From: Rufibacter radiotolerans
Lineage (GTDB): Bacteria > Bacteroidota > Bacteroidia > Cytophagales > Hymenobacteraceae
DNA length: 64,000 nt
Assembly: GCF_001078055.1 (NCBI RefSeq)
Contig: NZ_CP010777.1
Span: forward strand, 1,076,408 to 1,140,407
Direction of reading: 5' to 3'
Of this stretch, positions 24,922-33,552 are shown piece after piece. The notes under the pieces are model-generated. The model was not told the origin of the DNA. It saw only the letters and a list, made by a program, of their open reading frames with translations, and searched no databases. Position 1 is the stretch's first letter. The number at the start of each line of letters is the position of its first letter. The position numbers were made by a program, and so were the translations under genes.

Positions 24922-25929
24922 CTAGAAGGATTCCTGGGTTTCTGGGAAGGAGGAAACGATGTCTTTGGCGTACGCCGGTTGCGGGGCGGGCAGCGTGAGC
25001 AGCGGCAAGGTAGTGTGCGCCGAGAGGGTACCGGTAATGCTCTTTTTGAGGATAATGTCCAGGTACGAGTGCTTATGGGGCGCCACGATCAAAACGTCTG
25101 CCTGCTGGTCTTTGGTAAACTGCTCAATAGACTCCAGCACGTTACTGGTGGCTTTGAAATAAATGGTAAAGCCAACTTCCGGCAGGCCTTTGTCCAATTG
25201 GTGGAGCGACTCCTGTATCCTTTCCAGTTCCTGGGTCTTGTCTTCATTGTAGAGGTGCAGCAGCTTGAGGGTAGCCCCAAACTGTTGCGCAAAGGTCTGC
25301 AGAAAAGCCAGGTGCTGCGGGTCTGGCAGGGTTCTCAGGTCAATGGCATACGCTATGGTGGCCAGACCGGTGTAGCGGCCGCAAAGCGGAATGGCCAGTA
25401 CCGGAATGGTGGCCCGCAGCATGACCTCCGTTACCACGCTGCCCAGCAATGCCCGGCCCATTGCCCTGGCACCGCGCATCCCCATCACTACTATGTCAGC
25501 GGAATAGGCATGAATGGCCTCCAGGATTTTCTGCGAAGGGTCGCCAAAGATAGCCACGCACTTAATGGGCAGGTTGGCAATGGCCTCGGCGTGCGGAAGG
25601 GCCTCCAGGTAATGGAAACCGCTGGGGGTAAGGGAGTAATTGGAAAGGATGTCGGTGGTGAGTTCTGCGGGGGTATGGAACTGGAAGGCGAAATCTCTGG
25701 AGAGTTCCGCCTGCATGTGGTGGGCGTACTGTTCCTGCTCCCTTGTTTTCCGTTCCTCCAGGTGAGCAATATACTCGTCCAGGTTCAGGGACTCAGACAG
25801 CGGAATCTGCTGGTGGAAAGCATGGAACAAAACAATCTGGGCCTTGGTATGGATGGCCATCTCCAGCGCGTAGATAAAGGCGTTACGGGCTTCAGCGGAA
25901 TGGTCTGTGGGGACAAGGATAGTTTTCAT
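24922..25929 (-). CDS. Universal stress protein, tandem UspA domains
   Basis: This 335-residue protein starts at MKTILVPTDHSAEARNAF (25929); the 17 codons before it are a chance extension. Domain 1 carries the ATP loop (MGMRGARAMGRALLGS, spacing G-x2-G-x9-G-S), and domain 2 ends in VLIVAPHKHSYLDIILKKSITGTLS, a weaker version with His in place of the first Gly. It is longer than its neighbours because of a loop around residues 45-110. It precedes the Usp gene at 24007 by 21 nt. I saw no TGA-N6-TCA pair upstream, unlike two other Usp genes here. Confidence 0.92.
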   Translation of the reverse strand: MKTILVPTDHSAEARNAFIYALEMAIHTKAQIVLFHAFHQQIPLSESLNLDEYIAHLEERKTREQEQYAHHMQAELSRDFAFQFHTPAELTTDILSNYSLTPSGFHYLEALPHAEAIANLPIKCVAIFGDPSQKILEAIHAYSADIVVMGMRGARAMGRALLGSVVTEVMLRATIPVLAIPLCGRYTGLATIAYAIDLRTLPDPQHLAFLQTFAQQFGATLKLLHLYNEDKTQELERIQESLHQLDKGLPEVGFTIYFKATSNVLESIEQFTKDQQADVLIVAPHKHSYLDIILKKSITGTLSAHTTLPLLTLPAPQPAYAKDIVSSFPETQESF

Positions 25930-26188
25930 AGCGGTATTGGAAAAAGTAGAACCAACAGCTGAAAAAAGGACAGCCTTCACAAAAACGAAAGGCAGCGGGA
26001 GGGCGAAGACTCACCCCAGGCCTTCAGCAAAAAATGGGGGACAATCTCTCTATAAGTTTACCTGAAAAGAAAAAATAGGTTTCTGCACGTCTCCTGCAGA
26101 AATGTGCCCGGGCAAAGGAGGCAGGCTTTTAAAATCAGGGGCTGACCACCCAACTCCCTTAGCTGCCTTTTTTGGCCGTTAGGTCATG

Positions 26189-27400
26189 TTATATAGCGTC
26201 TTCTATGGTTACATCCTTTCCGTAAATGTCTGTCCTGAACTGTATCTCACCGGCGTCATTCACCCAGCAGGTATAGTAGGCTATTTTAATGGCCACCGGC
26301 TTGGGTAAAAAAACATTCTGCTCGGTTCTGGAGAGCGGTAAAAGAGGGTAGGGTTTAGGGGCGGGCGTCTTCCAGTTTTGTCTCATTAAGAGCGCCGCCA
26401 GTACCTCTGGGTGCTGGACCCGCACGCACCCATGGCTATAGGCCCGGGCGGGGTGCTTGAACAGCGATTTAACGGGGGTGTCATGCAGGTAAATATGGTA
26501 GGGGTTGTCAAACAGGAACTTAATGCGCCCCAGGGCATTGTCATTTCCCGGCTTTTGGATCACTTGCATGGTTTCATCTGAAGGGTTCAGGGTAAACCAG
26601 TTAATGGAGCTGGGGGAAACGGGTATGCGGCTGTTACGGGTCAGGCGGTAAACGGTCATGTTGTTGCGGGCCAGATACCCCGGGTCTGTTTGCATGATAG
26701 GGATGATCTCCCGCCAGATAATGCTTTTAGGAACATTCCAGGTGGGGTTCAGAACAAAATAACTGATCTTGCTTTCCAGCGGTTTGGTGTGGAATTCTCT
26801 GCCCAGTTGCCCTACCACTACCCGGGTCTGCCAGATGACCTTTCCACTTTCCTGGAGTACGTACAGCGAGTAATCTGGAATGTTCACCAGCACAAGGGGC
26901 TGGGGTGTTTTGGCCGAGTCTGCTTCCCAACGGCGCAGGTTCAGTTCCATTTGCTGTATGCGCCGGGGTATGGAAATATTGAGGGCCGCCAGGGTTTGGG
27001 TACCTACAATGCCGTCTGGTTCCAGGCCGTGCCGGCGCTGGAATTTCTTGACCCCCTGCAGCAGGTCCTTCTCAAAAGCCACTGAATCTTTGGGGTTGGC
27101 GGTAAGCGGTAAATCTCCAGTGAGTTTCAGGTTGATGTACAGGTCTGGCAGGCAGTTATCTGGCTCTCCGGCCTTAAGGCATGACTTGTCAGGAAAGGCT
27201 TTCCACTGCGGGTTGGTCACCAGGCCCCGGTAATACTGCAGGGCCAGTCGCAGGCGGGCCGCCTGTACCGCGGGGTTGAAGTTGGTGGCCTGCGCGTAGA
27301 CCGGCAGGCTGAAGCCGGAAAGCAGAAACAGCACAAAGAAGGCAAGAAGAAGGGGTATCCTTCTGCCTAAACTTTCTACTCTATGGTTTCGCGCTTTCAT
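26189..27400 (-). CDS. L,D-transpeptidase with peptidoglycan-binding domain
   Basis: This 403-residue exported protein resembles the YcbB/LdtD class. Start at MKARNHRVESLG (27400) gives a signal-anchor (IPLLLAFFVLFLLSGF). A peptidoglycan-binding helix bundle follows (GVKKFQRRHGLEPDGIVGTQTLAALN), then the YkuD catalytic domain with YLHDTPVKSLF and the active-site motif SHGCVRV with the nucleophile Cys. The enzyme makes 3-3 cross-links or attaches proteins to the wall. It sits between two Usp genes on the same strand, and the longer frame that overlaps the upstream Usp is not used. Envelope remodelling under stress would fit the neighbours. Confidence 0.92.
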   Translation of the reverse strand: MKARNHRVESLGRRIPLLLAFFVLFLLSGFSLPVYAQATNFNPAVQAARLRLALQYYRGLVTNPQWKAFPDKSCLKAGEPDNCLPDLYINLKLTGDLPLTANPKDSVAFEKDLLQGVKKFQRRHGLEPDGIVGTQTLAALNISIPRRIQQMELNLRRWEADSAKTPQPLVLVNIPDYSLYVLQESGKVIWQTRVVVGQLGREFHTKPLESKISYFVLNPTWNVPKSIIWREIIPIMQTDPGYLARNNMTVYRLTRNSRIPVSPSSINWFTLNPSDETMQVIQKPGNDNALGRIKFLFDNPYHIYLHDTPVKSLFKHPARAYSHGCVRVQHPEVLAALLMRQNWKTPAPKPYPLLPLSRTEQNVFLPKPVAIKIAYYTCWVNDAGEIQFRTDIYGKDVTIEDAI

Positions 27401-27437
27401 GGGTGGGCCAGTTTTAAAATTAAACGGCGGCCCTGGG

Positions 27438-28319
27438 TTACAGGGCGGGCAAAGGTTTCTTTTCCCCGTTTTTATGGGCCTGGAAGTGGTATGGGTTCTT
27501 AGGCAGGGCCAGTAACGGCACAAAGGCCTGGTAGGCCAGGGCCTGGGTCACGCTGGTGTGTAGCAGGCCTTCCACAAACCCACGTTCATGAATAGAGACG
27601 GCCAGCACGTCTATGTTGTTTTCCTCCACAAAGGTCTTGATACCGGCCACCACGTCATTGTTGAGCAGTTGGGCCACGGTATAGGCATTCTCAGGGAAAT
27701 GTTTGTTCAGGGTCTTGAGCACCTGGTGGTCAGATACTATGTTCAGTTGTCTTTCTGATTTTACGTTGATAATGCTTACTTCAGAGCCAAAGGGCGACGC
27801 AAACTGGAAAAGCTGTTTCAGGTACACGGTTTCATCGGTCTCAAAATCAGAGGCGTAGGCAATGTGCGACAGGCCTTTAAACGTGGCCTGGCCCGGAACC
27901 ACCAGCACGGGGCAATCTGCCTTCTTGATAAAGTTGGCGGTGTTGGTACCCAGTAGCCGGTCCAGGAAATTGCTGGCGCCCCGGGTGCCCATCACCACTA
28001 GGTCGGCGGCCTGGGTGTTGATGAGTTCGTTCAGGTGCGGGATAAGTTCACCGTACAGGCAGATGGTTTTCACCTCAAAGGCATATTCGTGTTCCTCCTG
28101 AATCTTGAGGGCTAGTTTCTGGAGGGCTTCCTCACAGTCCTCAATCTGCCGTGGGTCAGCGGGAATGGAGACAAAGCCCTGGGGGGCAGTGGTAGCGGGG
28201 AAAATAAGCGTGTGCACCAAGAGCAGTTTCCCCCCTCCATGTAATGCTAGTTGAGACGCGTACCGTATGGCGTTGGCAGCGTTCTCAGAAAAGTCTGTAG
28301 GTACAATTATGGTTGGCAT
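27438..28319 (-). CDS. Universal stress protein, tandem UspA domains
   Basis: A 293-residue tandem UspA protein (MPTIIVPTDFSENAANAIRYASQLA). Domain 1 has a full ATP loop, MGTRGASNFLDRLLGTN (G-x2-G-x9-G-T). Domain 2 has the weaker LAVSIHERGFVEGLLHTS. It begins a minus-strand run whose next gene is the L,D-transpeptidase (38 nt gap). Two TGA-N6-TCA sites exactly 22 bp apart lie upstream (28396-28429), and a TAATTTTG box at 28365-28372 puts the nearer one about 42 bp before the likely transcription start, the usual place for a Crp/Fnr-type activator. This is the best promoter case in the window. Confidence 0.92.
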   Translation of the reverse strand: MPTIIVPTDFSENAANAIRYASQLALHGGGKLLLVHTLIFPATTAPQGFVSIPADPRQIEDCEEALQKLALKIQEEHEYAFEVKTICLYGELIPHLNELINTQAADLVVMGTRGASNFLDRLLGTNTANFIKKADCPVLVVPGQATFKGLSHIAYASDFETDETVYLKQLFQFASPFGSEVSIINVKSERQLNIVSDHQVLKTLNKHFPENAYTVAQLLNNDVVAGIKTFVEENNIDVLAVSIHERGFVEGLLHTSVTQALAYQAFVPLLALPKNPYHFQAHKNGEKKPLPAL

Positions 28320-28364
28320 GGAGGTAGTCTTAAAAGGTGTAACATCAGATGTTATTCTCTTTTA

Positions 28365-28372
28365 CAAAATTA
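28365..28372 (-). promoter_or_regulatory. Putative -7 box of Usp gene
   Basis: Minus-strand TAATTTTG matches TAnnTTTG exactly. No TTG -33 element is seen at the usual distance; instead a TGA-N6-TCA site covers the region just upstream, as expected for an activator-dependent promoter. Confidence 0.5.
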
Positions 28373-28395
28373 CCTAAGATACCACTGCTTGAAAA

Positions 28396-28429
28396 TGACA
28401 CTGGTCAAAGCGTAAAGTGATGCTTGTCA
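28396..28429. promoter_or_regulatory. Tandem Crp/Fnr-like sites upstream of Usp gene
   Basis: TGACACTGGTCA (28396-28407) and TGATGCTTGTCA (28418-28429), start-to-start 22 bp. The first is a perfect TGAC-N4-GTCA palindrome. The same layout is seen at 47611-47644. Confidence 0.65.
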
Positions 28430-28566
28430 GTCAGGAAATCACTTGTGGGAGGGCGTTTATGTAGTTATACGAATATAAATAATTTTAGAAGCGAACGCAA
28501 GTATTTACCCGGAGAATTTATTTCTGCGGGACCTGAGATGGAAGGGAGGTGCAAGTTGCCGGAAAG

Positions 28567-29406
28567 CTATTTCTTGTAGGGAAGGACCAATAAAGGCAGA
28601 AACGTGTTGGAGGCAACCTTCTGGGTTTTATTTACCAGGAACTGGTACTGCCAAAAGTTAATGTTCCGGGAGCCCATGACCAGTAAATCTGCTTTTTCCT
28701 GAAAACAGAACCGGGTAATGCCCTCCTGAACGTTATTGTCTTTTTCTAAGGCATAAGAGACCTGGGGGTAAAACGAGCGTTTGCAGATCAGCCGCAGCCC
28801 TCTTTCGGCCTTTGCCCTCTCTTGGTCGCCGGCATCTGTTAGAATATGCAGGAACTGGATCTGGCCCTGAAAGGCCGCTGCCAGCTGTGAGACAAAGCCA
28901 ATATCCGTGAAGTCATCACCACGCAGGTCAGTGGCGAACACAATCTTGCGCAAGGGCTGAAACGAGACGTGGGGCGGGATGATGAGCACCGGGCAGGGCG
29001 AGTACCGGATGATCTGGGAAGTGACGGAGGCCGGGAAAATATCCTGCAGCCCTTCATGGCCCAGCACAATGACATCTGCCTCTGTTTCTGCGGCCGCCAC
29101 CGGAAGGGTAGACGAGACAGCGCCCACCCGCAGCTCGCTTTCTGTGGCTCCACATTCCTTGGCCACCGCGAACAGCTTTTCCTTAGCCAGGGATATCTGC
29201 ATCTCACGCACTTTCTTTTCCTCCGGGTCTGGGATGGGTTCCATGTAAGGCACTCCGCCCACCGGCACGTAAGGTTCTTTTTCTGGTTGAGGCACACTAT
29301 GGAAAAGAAGCATTTTTGCCTGCAGGGGCTGGGCTAATTCGCGGGCGTAGTTGAGTGCGTTTCTGGAGCAGGAGGTGAAATCAGTGGGGCATAGAATCTT
29401 TTCCAT
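28567..29406 (-). CDS. Universal stress protein, tandem UspA domains, divergent ATP loop
   Basis: A 279-residue tandem UspA protein (MEKILCPTDFTSCSRNALNYA). Its domain 1 loop (LGHEGLQDIFPASVTS) has lost the last Gly of the ATP motif, and domain 2 has LVMGSRNINFWQYQF, also degenerate, so it may not bind ATP. It is most like the Usp at 46690 (shared features: CPTDF, CPVLIIP, KIVFATDLRG, ITRFC). It is divergent from the FixL-like kinase gene, with 227 nt between the two starts holding possible Crp-like sites. Confidence 0.92.
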   Translation of the reverse strand: MEKILCPTDFTSCSRNALNYARELAQPLQAKMLLFHSVPQPEKEPYVPVGGVPYMEPIPDPEEKKVREMQISLAKEKLFAVAKECGATESELRVGAVSSTLPVAAAETEADVIVLGHEGLQDIFPASVTSQIIRYSPCPVLIIPPHVSFQPLRKIVFATDLRGDDFTDIGFVSQLAAAFQGQIQFLHILTDAGDQERAKAERGLRLICKRSFYPQVSYALEKDNNVQEGITRFCFQEKADLLVMGSRNINFWQYQFLVNKTQKVASNTFLPLLVLPYKK

Positions 29407-29533
29407 GATTTTTCTGATAAAAAGTTTACCGTTATTAGTATCTTTTACTCTTAATCAGGAATTGAGATGTGTTTTAGGCGTAGTAGTTTGCCACACCAAT
29501 CCTGCTTTTTAGACAGATCTCGTTTATAAAAAA

Positions 29534-29566
29534 GGACTTTCGTCATCTTTGTCCTGAATTTTGTCA
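29534..29566. promoter_or_regulatory. Possible Crp/Fnr-like site pair between Usp and FixL-like kinase
   Basis: GGACTTTCGTCA (29534-29545, one mismatch to TGA-N6-TCA) and TGAATTTTGTCA (29555-29566, exact), 21 bp apart. The nearer site is about 70 nt before the kinase start codon; a TACTTTG stretch at 29590-29596 could be a -7 box with a 1-nt short spacer. Confidence 0.45.
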
Positions 29567-29633
29567 TTGACAATGGCTTCGGGAGTGCCTACTTTGCATC
29601 AGGAGTCATTTCATGTAATTAAAAGAGTAACCC

Positions 29634-31178
29634 TTGGAACAACCTTTGCAACCTTCCCCCAATCAACTGGATGACCAGGCCCGCCTGAAAGCCATTATTG
29701 ATGCGGCCATTGACGGCATCATTACCATAGACAGCCGGGGCATCATAGAGACCATGAACCCGGCGGCTCTCCGTATTTTTGGGTATGGCCCCGAAGAGGT
29801 GATTGGGCAGAACATAAAAGTCTTGATGCCGGAGCCAGATAAAAGCCAGCATGACGGCTATCTGGAGCATTACCACCAGACCGGGGAGCGGAAAATCATT
29901 GGCATAGGCCGTGAGGTGGTGGGCCAACGGAAAGACGGCAGCCTTTTCCCTTTCCTGCTTAGCATAAGCGAGGTGAAACTGCAGGACAAGGTCATCTTTA
30001 CCGGCATTGTGCATGATATCTCTCGGCAGAAACTAGCCGAACACGCCCAGCGCGAAAGCGAGAACAAGATCAACTCCATTATTCAGGCGGCCGTTGACGG
30101 CATTATCACCATTGACAGCCACGGCATCATAGAAATGGTGAACCCCTCTGCCGCCAAACTCTTTGGGTACGTGGAGGAAGAACTGTTGGGTAAAACCATT
30201 AACATGCTCATGCCGGAGCCAGATAAAAGCCGGCATGACGGCTACATGCACAACTATGAGCGCACTGGCAAGAAAAGGATCATTGGTATAGGCCGCGAGG
30301 TCTCTGGCCTCAAAAAGGACGGTACCATCTTTCCTTTCTATCTGAGCATAAGCGAGGTGCAGCTGGAGGGACGCAGGCTCTACACCGGCTTTGTGCATGA
30401 CATCACCAACCAGAAATTAACTGAGGAGCGCTTGCGGCGCTATGCAGCCGAGCTGGAACGCAGCAACGCCGAGCTCCAGGATTTCGCCTACGTTTCTTCG
30501 CATGACCTGCAGGAGCCTCTGCGTAAAATACAGGCCTTCGGGGATAGGCTTAAAACCAAGGAACAGGCGCACCTCAGCGAACAGGGCAAAGACTACGTAG
30601 ACCGCATGTTGAACGCCGCCGTTCGTATGCAGAACCTCATCAATGACCTGCTGGCTTTCTCCAGGGTAACCACCAAGTCAAAGTCGTTTGAGGTAGTGAA
30701 CCTGGATACCATTCTCACCGAGGTGCTCTCTGACCTGGAAATCACGATTGAGAAAACCGGGACTATCATTGAGCGGTCAACGCTGCCCAGCATTGAGGCC
30801 GAGCCCACCCAGATACGCCAACTTTTCCAGAACCTGATCAGCAATGCCATCAAGTTCAGGAAAGAAGGGGTAACGCCGGTGGTTAAGATTTACCATGAGC
30901 AATTGCAGCGCACCGCCCACCTTATTGGCACCCCCGGCGACCTGCAGATAGCCATTTATATTGAAGACAACGGCATAGGCTTTGACGAAAAGTACCTGGA
31001 CCGGATCTTCAACATCTTCCAGCGCCTGGAAGGCCAGAAATACGAAGGGTCTGGCATAGGCCTGGCCATTTGCCGCAAAATTGCCATCAGGCACGGCGGC
31101 GACATTACCGCTGAAAGCAAGCCCGGGCACGGTACCCGTTTTATCATTACCTTGTCCACCAAGAATCTACAATACTAG
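29634..31178 (+). CDS. Histidine kinase with two FixL-like heme-type PAS domains
   Basis: A 514-residue soluble kinase starting from TTG. Two PAS domains (about 17-133 and 146-262) are near-duplicates. Each has the FixL heme signature: HDGY with His73 or His201 and IIGIGR with Arg93 or Arg221, the 20-residue His-Arg spacing matching His200 and Arg220 of Bradyrhizobium FixL. A HisKA helix with phospho-acceptor His290 (SSHDLQEPLRKI) and an HATPase domain (EDNGIGFDEKYLD, GSGIGLAICRKI) follow. No membrane segment is seen. The protein should sense oxygen or another heme ligand and phosphorylate a receiver, such as the one encoded 11 nt downstream. Heme binding is inferred from motifs, not shown. 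Confidence 0.9.
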   Translation: MEQPLQPSPNQLDDQARLKAIIDAAIDGIITIDSRGIIETMNPAALRIFGYGPEEVIGQNIKVLMPEPDKSQHDGYLEHYHQTGERKIIGIGREVVGQRKDGSLFPFLLSISEVKLQDKVIFTGIVHDISRQKLAEHAQRESENKINSIIQAAVDGIITIDSHGIIEMVNPSAAKLFGYVEEELLGKTINMLMPEPDKSRHDGYMHNYERTGKKRIIGIGREVSGLKKDGTIFPFYLSISEVQLEGRRLYTGFVHDITNQKLTEERLRRYAAELERSNAELQDFAYVSSHDLQEPLRKIQAFGDRLKTKEQAHLSEQGKDYVDRMLNAAVRMQNLINDLLAFSRVTTKSKSFEVVNLDTILTEVLSDLEITIEKTGTIIERSTLPSIEAEPTQIRQLFQNLISNAIKFRKEGVTPVVKIYHEQLQRTAHLIGTPGDLQIAIYIEDNGIGFDEKYLDRIFNIFQRLEGQKYEGSGIGLAICRKIAIRHGGDITAESKPGHGTRFIITLSTKNLQY

Positions 31179-31189
31179 AACCGCAACAT

Positions 31190-31645
31190 ATGAGCCGCAA
31201 GAAAAGAACTATAATCATTCTCATAGCCGATGATGATGCCGAAGACCGTATGCTGGTGAAAGACGCCCTGGAAGAAAACCGTCTCACCAATGAGGTGCAG
31301 TTTGTAGAAGACGGCGAGGAACTGATTGATTACCTGCATAACCGGGGTAAATTCACGGACCGGGAGAAATACCCCACCCCGGGCCTTATCCTGCTGGACC
31401 TGAACATGCCCCGCAAAGATGGCCGCGAAGCCCTCAAGGAAATAAAAGCCGACGAACACCTGCGCGTAATACCGGTAGTGGTGCTTACTACCTCCAAGGC
31501 CGAGGAAGACATTCTGCGCACCTATGACCTGGGAGTGAGCTCTTTCATTACCAAGCCGGTAACCTTCGCCGCTCTGGTAGACGTCATGAAGACCCTTACC
31601 AAGTACTGGTTTGAAATAGTGGAATTGCCCAAGCCTGAGTTATAG
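31190..31645 (+). CDS. Single-domain response regulator (CheY/Rcp1-like)
   Basis: A 151-residue receiver without an output domain. The acidic pair is ADDDAED, the phospho-Asp lies in LILLDLNMPRKDG, the conserved Thr/Ser in VVVLTTSKAEED, and the Lys in SSFITKPVTF. The long insert after alpha-2 (LHNRGKFTDREKYPTPG) is typical of receivers that partner phytochrome or PAS kinases. It starts 11 nt after the FixL-like kinase stop, so it is the likely first phosphate acceptor. Lacking DNA-binding ability, it must pass the signal on or bind a protein partner. Confidence 0.92.
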   Translation: MSRKKRTIIILIADDDAEDRMLVKDALEENRLTNEVQFVEDGEELIDYLHNRGKFTDREKYPTPGLILLDLNMPRKDGREALKEIKADEHLRVIPVVVLTTSKAEEDILRTYDLGVSSFITKPVTFAALVDVMKTLTKYWFEIVELPKPEL

Positions 31646-31686
31646 GAAACAGGCACTGCTGCCAGAAAAAAATCTGCCGCTTTGCC

Positions 31687-31722
31687 GTTTTAAGCCTGTT
31701 TTAGCCAAAACAGGCTTAAAAC
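31687..31722. repeat. Intergenic GTTTT palindrome, copy 12
   Basis: Perfect arms GTTTTAAGCCTGTTTT and AAAACAGGCTTAAAAC, 42 nt after the receiver gene stop. Confidence 0.88.
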
Positions 31723-31859
31723 AGATTTTACCTGCCAAGCCTATTCAAGTAGATAGCAACCCATGAGAAAGCCTTGAAATAGGAAGGCAATTGTCGCGGT
31801 AACCGTGGGCGGTTTAAGTAGGGTAGGAGGTTTTTTTAAGAAGGCCAAACAAATATGCT

Positions 31860-32399
31860 ATGGGAGAAAAAGTGCTTTCCGTGAGGGAGTTACAGGAGAA
31901 GGATATAACCCCGCTCAGTGACTACTGGTTTTCCGCGGAGCCCGGTTTTCTGGAAGGGATAGGCGTGGACCTGGCCAAAATGCCCGCCCGCGATGAATGG
32001 CAGGAAATGCTGGCCACGCAGATGAGGCAAGGGTATGAGGAGAAGCAATCCTACTGTGTTATCTGGCAGGCAGACGGGCAGGCCGTTGGGCATTCAAACG
32101 TCAATAAGATTGTGTTTGGTCAGGAGGCGTTCATGCATCTGCACCTCTGGAAACCAGACTTCCGGCAGAAGGGCATGGGCACAGACCTGGTGAAACTGTC
32201 ACTGCCTTACTTCTTTAAAAACCTGCAGTTGAAAACCCTGTACTGTGAGCCCTATGCCCTGAACCCAGCCCCCAATAAAACCCTGGAGAAAGTAGGCTTT
32301 GACTTCCTGAAGGAATATATCACCACCCCGGGGTGGATCAACTTTGAGCAGCCAGTTTGCCTTTGGGCCCTTACCTTAGAGAAATTCAGAAAGTTGTAA
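31860..32399 (+). CDS. GNAT-family N-acetyltransferase
   Basis: A 179-residue acetyltransferase. The acetyl-CoA site is in HLHLWKPDFRQKGMGTDLVKLSLPYFF (Q-K-G-M-G loop), and the C-terminal NKTLEKVGFDFLKEY is the RimJ/RimL-type end of the fold. Substrate unknown. It is preceded by a palindrome and stands alone between the receiver gene and a second GNAT gene. Confidence 0.85.
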   Translation: MGEKVLSVRELQEKDITPLSDYWFSAEPGFLEGIGVDLAKMPARDEWQEMLATQMRQGYEEKQSYCVIWQADGQAVGHSNVNKIVFGQEAFMHLHLWKPDFRQKGMGTDLVKLSLPYFFKNLQLKTLYCEPYALNPAPNKTLEKVGFDFLKEYITTPGWINFEQPVCLWALTLEKFRKL

Positions 32400-32735
32400 A
32401 AGCGATTTTTAGATGATATCTTCAAGGAAAGGAAAAGCGGGCGGAAGTATCCTTGAAAAGTGCTGGCGGGTAGTAAGTTGCCGGTAGGCCTCAGATACAA
32501 AGCGTGACTGCCAAAAGTAGTTCCTGTTTTTAGGCCGTTTTCCTGAAAACAGGCCTAAAACAGCTTATTGGCTGAGGTCATTTACCGCGCCATTACTAAG
32601 GGCAGAAACCGCCGCCCCGGGCGAAGATTTTGCCAGGCTTTCCTGGTTACTTTTGGCCTGTCCCCCTGGCCTGGTACCTAACCTTTGAGCAGATAAGATC
32701 TAATCAGAATAGATAGTACAAGTGCACTCACCATC
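32400..32735. other. Gene-free region with palindrome
   Basis: 336 nt between the two GNAT genes. It holds palindrome copy 13 (32524-32563) and a stretch at 32654-32671 (GGCCTGTCCCCCTGGCCTGG-like) that may be a decayed arm of the second repeat family seen at 36204 and 50328. No ORF with coding character. Confidence 0.5.
32524..32563. repeat. Intergenic GTTTT palindrome, copy 13
   Basis: 125 nt after the GNAT gene stop, further than most copies; arms CTGTTTTTAGGCCGTTTT and AAAACAGGCCTAAAACAG. Confidence 0.82.
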
Positions 32736-33194
32736 ATGCTAGAACTAGTAAGAACCGATTCCACCAACCAGGCCTTTGTTGCCCTGGTGCAGCTGTTAGA
32801 TGCAGACCTTAAGAGAAGAGACGGCGAGGACCATGCCTTCTATGCGCAGTTCAACAAGATTGATTTGTTGAACCAGGTAGTAGTGGCTTTCCTGAACGGG
32901 GAGCCCGTGGGGTGCGGGGCTATCAAACAGTACAAGGTGCACACGGCAGAGGTCAAGAGAATGTTTGTGAAGCCAGAACACAGAGGCAAAAACATAGGCA
33001 CCTCCATCTTGCAGGAGCTGGAGCGCTGGGCTTCTGAGCTGGGCTATAATGCCCTTATTCTGGAAACCGGCAAGGCCCAGCCCGAAGCCATTGGTCTCTA
33101 CACCAAAAAAGGCTTCAACCAGATACCCAACTACGGGCAGTATGAGCAGATAGAGAACAGCGTGTGCATGCAGAAAACGGTCACCCCAGAATAG
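32736..33194 (+). CDS. GNAT-family N-acetyltransferase
   Basis: A 152-residue acetyltransferase. The acetyl-CoA motif is VKRMFVKPEHRGKNIGTSILQELERWA (R-G-K-N-I-G), then LILETGKAQPEAIGLYTKKGFNQIPNYGQY, the typical C-terminal half. Many family members of this type acetylate amino acids or small amines, but the substrate cannot be assigned. It is not closely similar to the GNAT protein just upstream. Confidence 0.87.
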   Translation: MLELVRTDSTNQAFVALVQLLDADLKRRDGEDHAFYAQFNKIDLLNQVVVAFLNGEPVGCGAIKQYKVHTAEVKRMFVKPEHRGKNIGTSILQELERWASELGYNALILETGKAQPEAIGLYTKKGFNQIPNYGQYEQIENSVCMQKTVTPE

Positions 33195-33552
33195 TCAACC
33201 TCCATTAGTCAGCCTTCTCTGGTTTTAATATCCTTTACCCAGCTAAGCGGGGCCGGTATTGCGCGTACTATTCACTCTGGTTTTAGCGATCCTTTACTAC
33301 TCCTCGCCCTGCCTGACGCTAAGGCTACCCATGCCCATAAACTGCAATAATCCGGGCAATGAGGGAGATTCTGCGGGCCAGAAGGTCAGAAAACAGCCTG
33401 CCTGCGGCCTTGCTCGGCCATAAAACTTACCATACGCTACGGTTTTTTATTTTATTCACTTAAATTAGCTTTTGATCGGCCAGCCGTGTAGGCGTTAAAA
33501 CAACTTTGAAAGCGGTTGCTGTGGCAGAATCTGAGGCTAAACCCATATCTCA
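33195..33552. other. Gene-free region upstream of the receiver-kinase gene
   Basis: 358 nt. It contains a direct repeat, CTCTGGTTTTA near 33217 and 33275, each followed by ATCCTTTAC within a few bases, 58 bp apart. An AT-rich stretch near 33440-33470 may hold the promoter. No gene recognised. Confidence 0.5.
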
